A stretch of 64,000 nucleotides of DNA, taken from Pedobacter ginsenosidimutans (GTDB lineage Bacteria > Bacteroidota > Bacteroidia > Sphingobacteriales > Sphingobacteriaceae). Both the position numbers and the translations under genes were made by a program. Shown here piece after piece: positions 1 through 9,079 of the stretch. The DNA is taken from assembly GCF_001442625.1 (NCBI RefSeq), contig NZ_LMZQ01000005.1, positions 310,001-374,000 on the forward strand, in the 5' to 3' direction. Position 1 is the first letter of the stretch, and every line of letters starts with the position of its first letter. The notes under the pieces are model-generated. The model was not told the DNA's origin. It made no database searches and was given only the letters and a program-made list of their open reading frames with translations.

Positions 1-1
1 C

Positions 2-262
2 CACGTAGAGATCAACTTTATCCAATCTCTTGAAGATTTTGGCCTGATCCATACTACAGTTAAAAAGCAATCGCTCTTTTTGCCAGTTGATGAATTGACC
101 AAATTGGAGCAGTATCTTCGTCTAGCACACGATCTGGAAATCAACTTGGAGGGCATTCATGCTGTTTCGCATCTGCTTAATCAATTGCAAAATATGCAAG
201 AAGAAATAACCGCACTTCAGAACGAACTAAATTATTATAAGCAACTTAACCAGCACCATTAA
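2..262 (+). CDS. CbpM-like chaperone modulator, 5' end outside the window
   Basis: The frame is open from base 2 to the TAA at 260-262, so this is the last 86 residues of a gene that begins upstream. It has a short helical stretch (HVEINFIQSLEDFGLI), a middle helix, and a C-terminal coiled-coil-like segment rich in Q, L, E and N. This layout resembles CbpM, a small MerR-like protein that binds and modulates the DnaJ-type co-chaperone CbpA. The J-domain partner would lie just outside the window and cannot be seen. An internal TTG at base 80 could be mistaken for a start but would cut the fold in half. The family call is from pattern memory and is moderately sure. Confidence 0.6.
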   Translation, partial: HVEINFIQSLEDFGLIHTTVKKQSLFLPVDELTKLEQYLRLAHDLEINLEGIHAVSHLLNQLQNMQEEITALQNELNYYKQLNQHH

Positions 263-356
263 ACAACCGTTTGTGCAGTATTTTGCATTAAAAGTGGAAA
301 CAAAAACACAATCTTTTTAAGATATCTTTCTTAAATTGGCAATCTAATTTAAAAAA

Positions 357-1931
357 ATGAGCGATCTTTCTTCAAAATTCATCGAAAAAATAAAATCATC
401 CTATGCCCCTACGGGCTCGTACATTTATTTAGGCGCCGGAATTTTAGACGGTCAGGTTTATAGCGAGGCTGAGGTTAATTTGTCGTTAAAAATGATGAAT
501 AGACATGGTTTAATTGCTGGAGCAACCGGAACAGGTAAAACACGTACCCTGCAGTTATTGGCAGAACAACTGTCAGATGCCAGCGTTCCTGTTTTTATGT
601 TAGATGTTAAAGGCGATTTATCTGGCTTAAACCAGCCCGGTTCCGTTAATCCAAAAATTGAAGAAAGAGCACAACAGCTCAACAAACCTTTTTCTCCATC
701 TGGCTTTCCCATCGAAATTTACTCCCTTTCGGGTAAAATGGGTGCTCAGATGCGGGCAACGGTATTAGAATTCGGGCCAACGCTTTTATCGAAAGTATTA
801 GATTTAAATGATACCCAGTCGGGCGTTATGGCGGTAATATTCAAATACGCTGATGATAACAAAATGCCGATTATCGACTTAAATGATTTAAAGAAACTGG
901 TTTCTTATTTATCAGAAGGTGCCGGAGCCGCCGAAATAAAAAGCAGTTATGGTACCATTTCTACTGCTACTTCTGGCACTATATTAAGAAAAATTGTCGC
1001 TATAGAGCAACAAGGATTAGCAGGCATGTTTGGCGAAAAATCTTTTGACATTGAAGATCTTTTCGAGCGTGTTGATGGCAAAGGAACTATAAGTTTGTTA
1101 AATATTGCCGATGTTCAAAATCAGCCCGTATTATATTCTACATTTTTATTGAGCTTACTGGCTGAGTTATTTAATACCATGCCCGAGGTTGGCGATTTAG
1201 ACAAACCAAAACTGATCTTCTTTTTTGATGAAGCACATTTATTGTTCAAAAATTCTTCGAAAGCATTTTTAGAGCAGATTGAAACCATCATCAGGTTAAT
1301 CCGTTCAAAAGGAATTGGTGTTTTCTTCTGCACCCAGGCACCTACCGATGTACCTGAAAGTGTTTTAGGACAATTAGGTAACCGCGTACAACATGCATTA
1401 AGGGCATTTACGCCTAATGATGTAGATGCTTTGAAAAAAACAGTTAATACCTATCCAAAATCAGATTTCTACGAGATCGATAAAATATTAACTTCGCTGG
1501 GAACAGGTCAGGCATTGGTTACCGTATTAAATGAAAAAGGTATACCAACGGAGGTATCTGCTACCATGCTTACCCCACCAAGGGCTGTAATGGGGCCACT
1601 TACCGCTGCTGATTTCGATCAGCTTGTTCATGCCAGTTCGAAGTATACTAAATATAAAGATCCTATCGATCCTGAAAGTGCTTATGATATTTTAACTAAA
1701 CGCATTAATGAGCAAACTGTAGCAGCAGAACAAGAGAAGCAGGAAGCTGAAGCTCAAAAACAGGCCGAACAAGAAAGCAAGCCTAAACCAGGTGAAAAAA
1801 GCCTTGTTGAACAGGTAATGGGCGCAACAATAACGCGCCAAATTGGTAAAGAAATTGTTCGCGGTATTTTTGGCATGCTTACAGGAAAGAAAACACGCTC
1901 AAAAACTGGTGGTGGACTTTTTGGATTTTAA
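357..1931 (+). CDS. HerA-like P-loop ATPase, DUF853/YjgR family
   Basis: This 524-residue cytoplasmic ATPase has a Walker A motif GATGTGKT at residues 55-62 and a Walker B motif FFFDEAH at about 288-294, the arrangement of HerA/FtsK-like motor ATPases. Length and motif spacing fit the DUF853 (YjgR) family, whose cellular role is unsettled; related HerA proteins act in DNA translocation and end processing. Residues about 455-480 are a charged E/Q/K-rich low-complexity segment, and the tail is Gly-rich. No NurA-type nuclease gene lies next to it, so a HerA-NurA pairing is not supported here. The gene stands alone, with 94 bases to the CbpM-like gene upstream and 122 to the next gene. Confidence 0.85.
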   Translation: MSDLSSKFIEKIKSSYAPTGSYIYLGAGILDGQVYSEAEVNLSLKMMNRHGLIAGATGTGKTRTLQLLAEQLSDASVPVFMLDVKGDLSGLNQPGSVNPKIEERAQQLNKPFSPSGFPIEIYSLSGKMGAQMRATVLEFGPTLLSKVLDLNDTQSGVMAVIFKYADDNKMPIIDLNDLKKLVSYLSEGAGAAEIKSSYGTISTATSGTILRKIVAIEQQGLAGMFGEKSFDIEDLFERVDGKGTISLLNIADVQNQPVLYSTFLLSLLAELFNTMPEVGDLDKPKLIFFFDEAHLLFKNSSKAFLEQIETIIRLIRSKGIGVFFCTQAPTDVPESVLGQLGNRVQHALRAFTPNDVDALKKTVNTYPKSDFYEIDKILTSLGTGQALVTVLNEKGIPTEVSATMLTPPRAVMGPLTAADFDQLVHASSKYTKYKDPIDPESAYDILTKRINEQTVAAEQEKQEAEAQKQAEQESKPKPGEKSLVEQVMGATITRQIGKEIVRGIFGMLTGKKTRSKTGGGLFGF

Positions 1932-2053
1932 AAAAACTTATTAATTAACACAATAAACGCTCAAATAACTAATTTCGCAAGATGGAACCAAGATGGTGAA
2001 TTAATCGTTCCATCATCAAGGTATTCACACCCACAAAAAATAATAAACAATAG

Positions 2054-2953
2054 ATGAAACCTACCCTATTAATATTGGCTGCAGGTATGGCAAGCCGTTA
2101 TGGAAGTATGAAACAAATCGATGGTTTTGGCCCAAATGGCGAAACCATTATCGATTATTCAATATATGATGCAATTAACGCTGGCTTTGGCAAAGTTGTA
2201 TTTATTATTAAAGAAGAGTTTGTAAATGAATTTAAAGCCATTTTCGAACCTAAACTTGCTGGCAGAATTGAAACAGAATATGTTTTCCAAAACTTCGATC
2301 TTAAACAATTTGGCATAGAAGAAGAAATATACAGGGAGAAACCCTGGGGTACTGCACATGCAATCCTTTCGGGTAGAAATGTAATTAAAGAACCATTTTG
2401 CGTAATAAACGCTGATGATTATTATGGTTACGATGCCTTTAAAAAAATGGTCGATTTCTTAACCACCGAAGTAACAGATAGCAATTATTCTATTATTGGT
2501 TACGAAATTGGTAAAACTTTATCGGAGTTTGGAGCCGTTTCCCGTGGTGTTTGCCAGGTAGATGAATCTGGTAACTTAAAAGAAATTGTAGAACGTACAA
2601 AGGTTTACCCTAAAGATGGTAATATTTTTTACGAAGAAAATGGCGAAGAGTTCCCTTTAGCCTATGAAACGCCTGTTTCAATGAATTTCTGGGGGTTTAC
2701 ACCAGCAGTTTTCAAAATTACTGAAGAATTGTTCAGAAAATTTGCTGAAGCGAACAAAGATAAGCCTAAAGCAGAATTTTTTATTCCATTAATTGGTGAG
2801 AACTTAGTAAAAAGTAATACCGCAACCTTCAAAGTAGTGCCAACCTCAAACAAATGGTTTGGTGTTACATATAAAGAAGACAAACCTTATGTTCAGGATA
2901 GTATTGACCAATTGGTTAAAAACGGAACATATCCAGAAAAACTATGGAACTAA
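2054..2953 (+). CDS. Sugar nucleotidyltransferase (NTP_transferase fold)
   Basis: The 299-residue protein begins with the nucleotidyltransferase signature LAAGMASRYGSMKQID at residues 8-23 (G-x-S-R-Y-G and the substrate-contacting Lys), and has an NADDYYG motif where this fold usually places its metal-binding Asp residues. Such enzymes join a sugar-1-phosphate to an NTP to give an NDP-sugar. Its stop codon overlaps the start of the downstream kinase gene by 10 bases (ATGGAACTAA), so the two are translationally coupled. A kinase making a sugar-1-phosphate followed by a nucleotidyltransferase resembles salvage pairs such as AmgK-MurU, but the substrate cannot be read from the sequence. Confidence 0.85.
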   Translation: MKPTLLILAAGMASRYGSMKQIDGFGPNGETIIDYSIYDAINAGFGKVVFIIKEEFVNEFKAIFEPKLAGRIETEYVFQNFDLKQFGIEEEIYREKPWGTAHAILSGRNVIKEPFCVINADDYYGYDAFKKMVDFLTTEVTDSNYSIIGYEIGKTLSEFGAVSRGVCQVDESGNLKEIVERTKVYPKDGNIFYEENGEEFPLAYETPVSMNFWGFTPAVFKITEELFRKFAEANKDKPKAEFFIPLIGENLVKSNTATFKVVPTSNKWFGVTYKEDKPYVQDSIDQLVKNGTYPEKLWN

Positions 2954-4020
2954 ATTTAGATTCCGAAGTTTTAAAAGCCTACGGATACGCTAAAGAAAAT
3001 ATAAAAATTACACAAATAGGTACGGGTTTAATTAACCGTACTTATTTGCTTTCTCCCCTATCCGAAAAGAAGAAATACATTCTTCAAAATATAAATACTT
3101 CGGTTTTTAAATCGCCCCAGGCTATTGCCAACAACCTACGGTCTATTGCCGATTACCTCACTTTCACTTACCCGGAATATCTTTTTATTAAGCCTGTTTC
3201 TACAACAAATAGTGAAGAAATGGCGCACATTCATCATGAATATTGGCGGATGCTTCCTTTCGTGCCAAATACCGTCTCGCTAGACGTTTTAGCCGATCCT
3301 AAGCAGGCATATGAAGCTGCAAAACAATTTGGTAAACTGAGTAGATTATTAAATGATTTTGATGCAAAAACACTTCAGCCTACTATCCCAGGTTTCCACG
3401 ATTTAGGCTTAAGGTACGAACAGTTTGCTTTGGCATTAAGCCAGGCAGAAGAAACACTCAAGGATGAGGCAAAAGCACAAATTGAAGATGCTTTAGCACA
3501 TAAATATATTTTGGATTATTATACATCATACTCGCACAGAACTGATTTCCCTGATCGTGTAATGCACCACGACACTAAAATAAGCAATGTTTTATTGGAT
3601 ACTGAAACTTATGGGGGTATCTGCGTAATCGATTTAGATACCATTATGCCTGGTAAATTCATTTCCGACCTGGGCGATATGATGCGCACTTATCTTTGTG
3701 CCTTCTCTGAAAATGAAACCGATTTAGATAAGATTAAGATACGCTTACCTTACTTTGAGGCCATGATAAAAGGTTATTTATCCGAAATGAAAAGTATTTT
3801 GACAGAAACAGAAAAAGAGCTCATCTTATTCTCAGGCAAATACATCATTTATATGCAGGCCCTGCGCTTCTTAACTGACTTTTTAAGTGGCAATAAGTAC
3901 TATCCTATTAGTTACCCCACACAAAATTTAGACCGGACCAGGAATCAGTTTAAACTATTGCATGAAATTGCTGCAAACGAAAAAGAATTACAAGATATTA
4001 TTGAAGAGAATTTGGTTTAG
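2944..4020 (+). CDS. APH-fold small-molecule kinase, probably a sugar kinase
   Basis: This 358-residue protein belongs to the aminoglycoside-phosphotransferase/choline-kinase superfamily. The catalytic loop HHDTKISNVL is at about residues 208-217 (H209, D210, N215), and the metal-binding segment IDLDTIMPG follows at 229-237. The N-terminal part has a loop TGLINRTYLL typical of the nucleotide-binding lobe. Because it overlaps a nucleotidyltransferase gene, phosphorylation of a sugar or amino sugar at C1 is more likely than antibiotic resistance. Homologues of this type are often annotated only as phosphotransferase or hexosamine kinase (NahK-like). The function inference rests on gene coupling. 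Confidence 0.75.
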   Translation: MELNLDSEVLKAYGYAKENIKITQIGTGLINRTYLLSPLSEKKKYILQNINTSVFKSPQAIANNLRSIADYLTFTYPEYLFIKPVSTTNSEEMAHIHHEYWRMLPFVPNTVSLDVLADPKQAYEAAKQFGKLSRLLNDFDAKTLQPTIPGFHDLGLRYEQFALALSQAEETLKDEAKAQIEDALAHKYILDYYTSYSHRTDFPDRVMHHDTKISNVLLDTETYGGICVIDLDTIMPGKFISDLGDMMRTYLCAFSENETDLDKIKIRLPYFEAMIKGYLSEMKSILTETEKELILFSGKYIIYMQALRFLTDFLSGNKYYPISYPTQNLDRTRNQFKLLHEIAANEKELQDIIEENLV

Positions 4021-4085
4021 TTCTTTGCTAAATAAACCTAGTTGTAGCGTCCCGCTACAATATGCAGAACATTAAAAAGAACAAC

Positions 4086-4376
4086 ATGAAAAGAAATAAT
4101 TTTAAAGTTTGGCTTTTTATTTCTGCAACAATCATTTTTTGTGCTTTCACTTTTATAACGCTTATTGCCGCTGCAGCTGTTGAAGAAGGTACGGATGGAA
4201 ACAGCTCTACAACAAGAGCAATAGCCAAATTATATTATATTTTTCGTTTTCCTACGCACAGCTTATTCTTTAGCTTTATGGATGGACATTTCTTCTTTCT
4301 AGGGCTAGGAATAAATTGTTTATTCTACGGTTTTATAATGGAAAGGGTCGTTTCTGCGTTTAGTAAAAGAAATTAA
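4086..4376 (+). CDS. Small membrane protein of unknown function
   Basis: A 96-residue protein is read from the ATG at 4086 (MKRNNFKVW); an ATG at 4062 would add eight Lys/Asn-rich residues. There are two hydrophobic segments, near residues 8-31 (WLFISATIIFCAFTFITL) and near the C terminus (FFFLGLGINCLFYGFIM), separated by a polar loop, so an inner-membrane protein with two spans is expected. I do not recognise a family. It stands alone between the kinase gene and a repeat-filled gap. Confidence 0.5.
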   Translation: MKRNNFKVWLFISATIIFCAFTFITLIAAAAVEEGTDGNSSTTRAIAKLYYIFRFPTHSLFFSFMDGHFFFLGLGINCLFYGFIMERVVSAFSKRN

Positions 4377-4465
4377 ACAATATCCCTATATTTAGGCGTT
4401 TAAGGAACACATAAGTCAACCTTATTGCTATTCAACCCTTCCGAAAAGCACTAAAATTCCTTTCT

Positions 4466-4560
4466 AAACCCGACAGTAGCGGCAGCCCCGTCACCATTTT
4501 ACATCGGGATCATGAGGGCTAAAGCGAATGGCGGGACTGTACCGGCCGAAAAGCACTGAG
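4466..4560 (+). repeat. Dispersed repeat, AAACCCGA family (copy 1)
   Basis: The segment begins AAACCCGACAGTAGCG, continues to AAAGCGAATGGCGGGACTG and ends CCGAAAAGCACTG. Related copies lie at 6864-6955, 34916-34989 and 46404-46504 (minus orientation) and at 35323-35396 (plus orientation). All are intergenic with no open frame. The 12-mer CCGAAAAGCACT also occurs at 4441-4452, just before the element. The copies vary between the conserved ends. Confidence 0.6.
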
Positions 4561-4588
4561 CGTTAATTTCCAAAATATTAATTTTATC

Positions 4589-4680
4589 TTCATTGCGAAA
4601 CACAAAGCAATACAATTGCGATTTAAACTCATCTTAGGAAGATTGCTTCTTCGGCTGAAAAAGCCTTCTCGAAATGACGA
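4589..4680. repeat. Imperfect inverted repeat, CATTGCGA/AAATGACG family
   Basis: The left arm CATTGCGAAACACAAAGCAA and the right arm GATTGCTTCTTCGG...TTCTCGAAATGACG form a degenerate long inverted repeat. It resembles the GTCATTGCGAGG-type palindromes common between genes in many bacteria. A related copy is at 46287-46340. No coding potential is seen. Confidence 0.5.
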
Positions 4681-4689
4681 TTTTGCAAA

Positions 4690-4725
4690 AAAAAGCGTCC
4701 CTGAACTTAATCAGAAACGCTTTTT
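4690..4725 (-). terminator. Intrinsic terminator of dnaK
   Basis: Bases 4690-4698 (AAAAAGCGT) pair with 4717-4725 (ACGCTTTTT), and an inner CTGA/TCAG extends the stem. Read on the minus strand, the hairpin is followed by a run of U. It lies 42 bases beyond the dnaK stop codon. Confidence 0.8.
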
Positions 4726-4766
4726 ATATTCTCCCGAGACTCTCGACTCAGGAATCAGACTCAAGA

Positions 4767-6677
4767 TTATTTCTTATCGTCTTCTTTTACTTCTTCAAAA
4801 TCAACATCAGTAACGTTATCGCCACCACCTTGAGGCTGACCATCAGCTTGTGGCTGTTCGCCACCCTGAGGTTGCTCACCAGCTTTGTACATTTCTTCTG
4901 ACGCTACGTTCCATGCAGCTTGCAATTCAGCTTGTGCTGCATCGATATCAGCAAAGTTACGTGATAGATGCGCTGCTTTCAATTTCTCTAAACCAGCTTC
5001 GATCGGTGCTTTTTTATCAGCAGATAATTTATCACCAAACTCTTTTAATTGTTTCTCAGTTGAGAAAATTAAAGCATCAGCACCGTTGATTTTATCAGCT
5101 TCTTCTTTCTGCTTAGCATCGTCTGCTGCATTAGCTTCAGCTTCTTCTTTCATTTTTTTGATCTCAGCATCAGTTAAACCTGAAGATGCTTCGATACGGA
5201 TTTTTTGCTCTTTACCGGTCGCTTTATCTTTAGCACTAACGTGTAAGATACCGTTGGCATCAATATCAAACGATACTTCTACCTGAGGCACACCACGAGG
5301 TGCTGGTGGAATACCATCTAAAATAAAACGGCCAATTGTACGGTTTTGAGCAGCCATAGGACGCTCACCCTGTAAAATATGGATCTCTACCGAAGGCTGG
5401 TTATCAGCAGCAGTTGAGAAAGTCTCAGATTTTTTAGTAGGGATAGTTGTGTTAGACTCGATTAATTTAGTCATTACACCACCCATAGTTTCGATACCTA
5501 ATGATAAAGGCGTAACGTCTAATAACAATACATCTTTTACATCACCAGTTAGCACACCACCTTGAATAGCAGCACCGATTGCCACAACCTCATCAGGGTT
5601 AACACCTTTACTTGGCTCTTTACCGAAGAAAGCTTTAACCGCTTCCTGAATAGCAGGGATACGTGTAGAACCACCTACCAGGATAATCTCGTCGATATCG
5701 CTTGTGCTTAAACCAGCATTTTTCAAAGCAGATTTACAAGGATCGATCGTACGTTTAATCAAACTATCAGCCAATTGCTCAAATTTAGCACGAGATAATG
5801 TACGTACTAAGTGTTTAGGGCCGCTGGCATCAGCAGTAATGTATGGTAAGTTAATTTCAGTTGAAGTTGTGCTCGATAACTCAATTTTAGCTTTCTCAGC
5901 AGCTTCTTTTAAACGTTGTAAAGCCATTGGATCTTTAGCTAAATCCATGCTGTTTTCAGCTTTGAATTCGCTTGTTAACCAATCGATAATAATGTGGTCA
6001 AAGTCATCACCACCTAAGTGAGTATCGCCATCAGTAGATTTTACTTCGAAAACGCCATCACCTAATTCTAAAACAGAAACGTCATGCGTACCACCACCAC
6101 AGTCAAAAACAACGATTTTCATGTCTTTGTGTGCTTTATCCAAACCATAAGCTAAAGCAGCTGCAGTAGGCTCGTTAATGATACGTTTTACAGTTAAACC
6201 TGCAATCTCACCAGCTTCTTTAGTAGCCTGACGTTGTGCATCGTTAAAATAAGCTGGTACAGTAATTACTGCTTCAGTTACTTCCTGACCCAAGAAATCT
6301 TCAGCAGTTTTTTTCATTTTCTGTAAAATCATTGCAGAAATCTCTTGTGGAGTATATTTTCTGTCGTCGATTTCAACACGTGGTGTATTGTTATCACCTT
6401 TAACTACTTTATATGGTACACGTCCAGCTTCTTTCGCACTTTCGTCGTAGCTGTTACCCATAAAGCGTTTAATCGAATATATCGTTTTTGTTGGGTTGGT
6501 TATAGCCTGACGTTTAGCAGGCTCGCCAACCTTACGCTCACCGTTTTCTGCAAAAGCAACAATAGACGGTGTAGTACGTTTACCCTCACTGTTTGCGATA
6601 ACTACAGGCTCGTTGCCCTCCATTACGCTTACGCAAGAGTTTGTTGTTCCTAAGTCTATTCCAATAATTTTTCCCAT
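4767..6677 (-). CDS. dnaK: Molecular chaperone DnaK (Hsp70)
   Basis: The 636-residue protein starts [15 protein letters not shown], the universal DnaK N terminus. It continues with the ATPase domain ([38 protein letters not shown]), the linker [16 protein letters not shown], and the substrate-binding domain. The C-terminal tail is Gly/Gln/Pro-rich ([12 protein letters not shown]) and ends EEVKEDDKK, close to the usual EEVxD-type ending. The open frame extends 22 codons upstream, but that stretch contains promoter-like DNA and the conserved start is at 6677. DnaK folds nascent and stress-damaged proteins with DnaJ and GrpE, neither of which is adjacent. In the phosphate-loop motif one Thr-Gly position reads GGTHDVS instead of the common GGTFDVS. 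Confidence 0.97.
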   Translation of the reverse strand: MGKIIGIDLGTTNSCVSVMEGNEPVVIANSEGKRTTPSIVAFAENGERKVGEPAKRQAITNPTKTIYSIKRFMGNSYDESAKEAGRVPYKVVKGDNNTPRVEIDDRKYTPQEISAMILQKMKKTAEDFLGQEVTEAVITVPAYFNDAQRQATKEAGEIAGLTVKRIINEPTAAALAYGLDKAHKDMKIVVFDCGGGTHDVSVLELGDGVFEVKSTDGDTHLGGDDFDHIIIDWLTSEFKAENSMDLAKDPMALQRLKEAAEKAKIELSSTTSTEINLPYITADASGPKHLVRTLSRAKFEQLADSLIKRTIDPCKSALKNAGLSTSDIDEIILVGGSTRIPAIQEAVKAFFGKEPSKGVNPDEVVAIGAAIQGGVLTGDVKDVLLLDVTPLSLGIETMGGVMTKLIESNTTIPTKKSETFSTAADNQPSVEIHILQGERPMAAQNRTIGRFILDGIPPAPRGVPQVEVSFDIDANGILHVSAKDKATGKEQKIRIEASSGLTDAEIKKMKEEAEANAADDAKQKEEADKINGADALIFSTEKQLKEFGDKLSADKKAPIEAGLEKLKAAHLSRNFADIDAAQAELQAAWNVASEEMYKAGEQPQGGEQPQADGQPQGGGDNVTDVDFEEVKEDDKK

Positions 6678-6728
6678 TGTATTTTTAATTTCTCTTTTTA
6701 AAGTATTATAATTTCTACTGCTATTAAA

Positions 6729-6742
6729 CAATGCTTGTGCCA
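6729..6742 (-). promoter_or_regulatory. Sigma-54-like -24/-12 element upstream of dnaK
   Basis: On the minus strand the sequence reads TTGGCACAAGCATTGTTTA, that is TGGCAC-N5-TTG followed by T. This matches the sigma-54 consensus TGGCAC-N5-TTGC at all but the last position (GG-N10-GT instead of GG-N10-GC). A start about 12 bases downstream would give a leader of about 40 bases before the dnaK ATG. No CIRCE-type inverted repeat is visible. The assignment is by motif only. Confidence 0.5.
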
Positions 6743-6863
6743 ATTGGTTTTTGGCAGATAATATGGGTAAAAGACTGATAAAATGTAAAAAAAGAGCCTA
6801 TAGTTTACTGACAGCATGACAGAAATAAGCTGAAAGACAAATGATTTGAAAATGAAAGTCGGC

Positions 6864-6955
6864 AGTGCTTCGGAGGCAGCAGTCCGTCCTAAAGGGACTC
6901 CTTTGGAGCTAATCGCTTTACTTCGTTTCACTCGTGCACGCTATTATCGGGTTTA
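6864..6955 (-). repeat. Dispersed repeat, AAACCCGA family (copy 2)
   Basis: Read on the minus strand it runs from TAAACCCGATAATAGCG through GTAAAGCGATTAGCTCC to CCGAAGCACTG, matching the ends of the copy at 4466. It fills most of the gap between dnaK and the DUF1304 gene. The rest of that gap (6956-7057) is AT-rich with nothing else I can support. Confidence 0.55.
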
Positions 6956-7057
6956 TTGAACAGCGTTTTTTTTTTCGCATCGGTGATTAAAACACAGGCA
7001 GAAATAATGAGTGATCATCTAAATGCCCTTAAAGTTTTATATCTTTAAATTACAATC

Positions 7058-7089
7058 AATCGGTGCAATCATTTAAATCTGTATAATCC
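7058..7089 (+). repeat. AATCGGTGCAATC / AAATCTGTATAATCC tandem motif
   Basis: Two related 13-15 base motifs stand in tandem just before the DUF1304 start codon. The same motif type occurs four times in the fusA-rpsG spacer at 45121-45191. It may be a dispersed repeat or part of a leader. Confidence 0.35.
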
Positions 7090-7097
7090 AATCTATA

Positions 7098-7457
7098 ATG
7101 CAATTAGCAGCTCAAATCGTAATCGGCTTAGTAGCCTTCATCCACATCTATATCCTTTGGTTAGAAATGTTTGCCTGGACCACCAAGGCACCGAAAGTAT
7201 TTAAAACCATCCCTAAAGATTTATTTGTGCCAACAAAAACATTGGCGGCAAACCAGGGATTGTACAATGGCTTTTTAGCAGCAGGTTTAATTTGGTCGTT
7301 ATGCATAACCGATCATCACTGGAAATTTTATGTGGCCATATTCTTTTTAACCTGTGTCATTATCGCGGGCATTTATGGCGCTGCTACGGCCAGTAAAAAA
7401 ATTCTTTACGTACAATCGATACCTGCATTAATTGCGTTGATTTTGTTGCATCTGTAA
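7098..7457 (+). CDS. DUF1304 family membrane protein
   Basis: A 119-residue integral membrane protein with four hydrophobic segments (residues about 5-25, 52-70, 75-95 and 100-118). The loop after the first span, WLEMFAWTTKAPKVF, and the motif ANQGLYNGFLAAGL are typical of DUF1304 proteins, a family of uncharacterised small inner-membrane proteins. The gene is monocistronic, lies divergent to dnaK and convergent to the methyltransferase gene. No function can be assigned. Confidence 0.85.
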   Translation: MQLAAQIVIGLVAFIHIYILWLEMFAWTTKAPKVFKTIPKDLFVPTKTLAANQGLYNGFLAAGLIWSLCITDHHWKFYVAIFFLTCVIIAGIYGAATASKKILYVQSIPALIALILLHL

Positions 7458-7464
7458 GTTCGAT

Positions 7465-7545
7465 ACGATCCTATCGGTAGGTGTCTCACCGACTGAAAAC
7501 ACGCGGTTGATTTGATAGATCCTGAAATAAGTTCAGAATGACGAT
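7465..7545. repeat. Degenerate palindromic repeat in a convergent gap
   Basis: CGGTAGGTGTCTCACCG forms a small hairpin, and a second arm AGATCCTGAAATAAGTTCAG is followed by AATGACG. Both resemble the dispersed intergenic palindromes seen elsewhere in the window. It lies between two convergent genes and could also act as a weak terminator. Confidence 0.4.
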
Positions 7546-7628
7546 AACATCAATGGGCAAATTTTGCATCATAATTTAGTCATGGCTTTGCGTTTCTTTG
7601 CAAAAAACCCAGCGTTCTTTGCGGTTAA

Positions 7629-8834
7629 CTACAACTCCAACAATCTTTCCAAATGATGGTAACCAATTCCAAAATATTCTTTACTGGCTTTAATCTTCTC
7701 CAAAATCGCTTTCTGCTCTTCAATCTTCGGACTTCCGACTAAAGACTTCAGACTTTTCTTAACCCCCACCACAAGCACATTTTTAGGTGTATGTGCATCC
7801 GAAATAAATTCGAAAACTTTGGTTTTATATCCGAAGTATTCTAAGATCAAGGCACGAATCCCATCTGTAACCATTTCGGCCTGGCGTTCTAAAAAGATGC
7901 CATATTTAGTTAAAAATGAAACATCATTCTTTACTTTATGTTGCTCAATTTCCCTGCGAATCTGTTTATGGCAACAAGGTGCAACAACAATTAGTTCGGC
8001 ATTGGCTTTAATCCCTTTAAAAATAGCATCATCGGTAGCGGTATCACAGGCATGTAACGCAATTAAGAGATTCACATCCTCAGCATTATAATCTTCAATC
8101 GTTCCCTGAACAAAATTTAATCTATCGAAAGCAGATTTGGCAGCAACCTGATTACACAAATCAACCATATCCTGACGATACTCTACACCTACAACTTCAG
8201 TTTCCAATTTTAAAACCGAGTGAAGGTAATCGTACAATGCAAAAGTTAAATAGCCCTTGCCCGAGCCCATATCAGCCACCTTTTTAATACTACCCTCTGG
8301 TAATTCTTTAATTAAAGAGCTTAAAATTTCAATGTAATGGTTAATCTGGCGGAATTTATCCTGCGCGTTTTTAAATACCTTACCTTCTGCATCGGTGATT
8401 TTCAACTCCGTTAAATAAGACTTCGCATCAGGTTTAATCAACCTTGCTTTCTCTTTGTCGTGAGTGGCAGATGGGACTGCTGCACTTGATGCTTTACCTT
8501 CTCTAAAAACAACTTTGCCATTGTTCAGCTCCTCCAAAATCAGATCTTTTTCGGCAGTAAACAAAGTACCGATTTTAAAACCTTTTTCCAGATAATCAGT
8601 AATCAAATCTATTGCTTCATCAATTGCATAGTTTTTCACTACATCGCGGGTTTTATAGCGATAAGTAAAGGCCAGTTTATCTTCACGTTTAATCACAACT
8701 TTGCGGATAAGAATTTGCTTTAATGCTTCTTCTTCACCTTTGTAGTTCCCTAAAGATACCTTTACAAAAGTTGCTGCATTCAAACTTTCTTTTAAAGCTG
8801 CAGTAAATTGTTCTATATATTCTGACACTGGCAT
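7629..8834 (-). CDS. SAM-dependent methyltransferase, Methyltransf_32-like
   Basis: The protein has 401 residues. The SAM-binding motif I is VADMGSGKGYLTFAL at residues 186-200, followed by the acidic end of the second strand, VGVEYRQDM. The later motifs LHACDTATDDAI (about 260-271) and APCCHKQIRREI (about 285-296) are features of the Methyltransf_32 group (METTL25/RRNAD1-like). The N-terminal 130 residues form a separate domain with a Lys/Arg-rich strand region, possibly for RNA contact. The substrate is unknown. The ATG at 8834 opens the conserved frame, and the gene is monocistronic. Confidence 0.75.
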   Translation of the reverse strand: MPVSEYIEQFTAALKESLNAATFVKVSLGNYKGEEEALKQILIRKVVIKREDKLAFTYRYKTRDVVKNYAIDEAIDLITDYLEKGFKIGTLFTAEKDLILEELNNGKVVFREGKASSAAVPSATHDKEKARLIKPDAKSYLTELKITDAEGKVFKNAQDKFRQINHYIEILSSLIKELPEGSIKKVADMGSGKGYLTFALYDYLHSVLKLETEVVGVEYRQDMVDLCNQVAAKSAFDRLNFVQGTIEDYNAEDVNLLIALHACDTATDDAIFKGIKANAELIVVAPCCHKQIRREIEQHKVKNDVSFLTKYGIFLERQAEMVTDGIRALILEYFGYKTKVFEFISDAHTPKNVLVVGVKKSLKSLVGSPKIEEQKAILEKIKASKEYFGIGYHHLERLLEL

Positions 8835-9079
8835 TGATAAATTTTAACGACAAAGATAATCAAGTTTATCCGGAGCAGAACATACCCTTGATAATGTAAC
8901 AATAGAGCGACCATACAAAGGTTTATTTGATTAAAAACGGCTAATCCAGCGCTGACGTAATACGATTTAGAAATACGTATGAGCAATATTATCTATATTG
9001 ATTCCAAAATAGCCGAACACTTTTATTTCAAAAAATTAAGCTTTAGATTAGAGTATATAAAAATAGCTAACCACAATTC

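Noticed and set aside
4885-5286. A 133-residue frame opposite dnaK
   Set aside because: It is antisense to the very conserved dnaK substrate-binding domain, and its composition mirrors dnaK codon use. It is a shadow frame.
6678-6743. Upstream in-frame extension of dnaK by 22 codons
   Set aside because: The extension contains a sigma-54-like promoter and does not match the DnaK N terminus, which starts [14 protein letters not shown].
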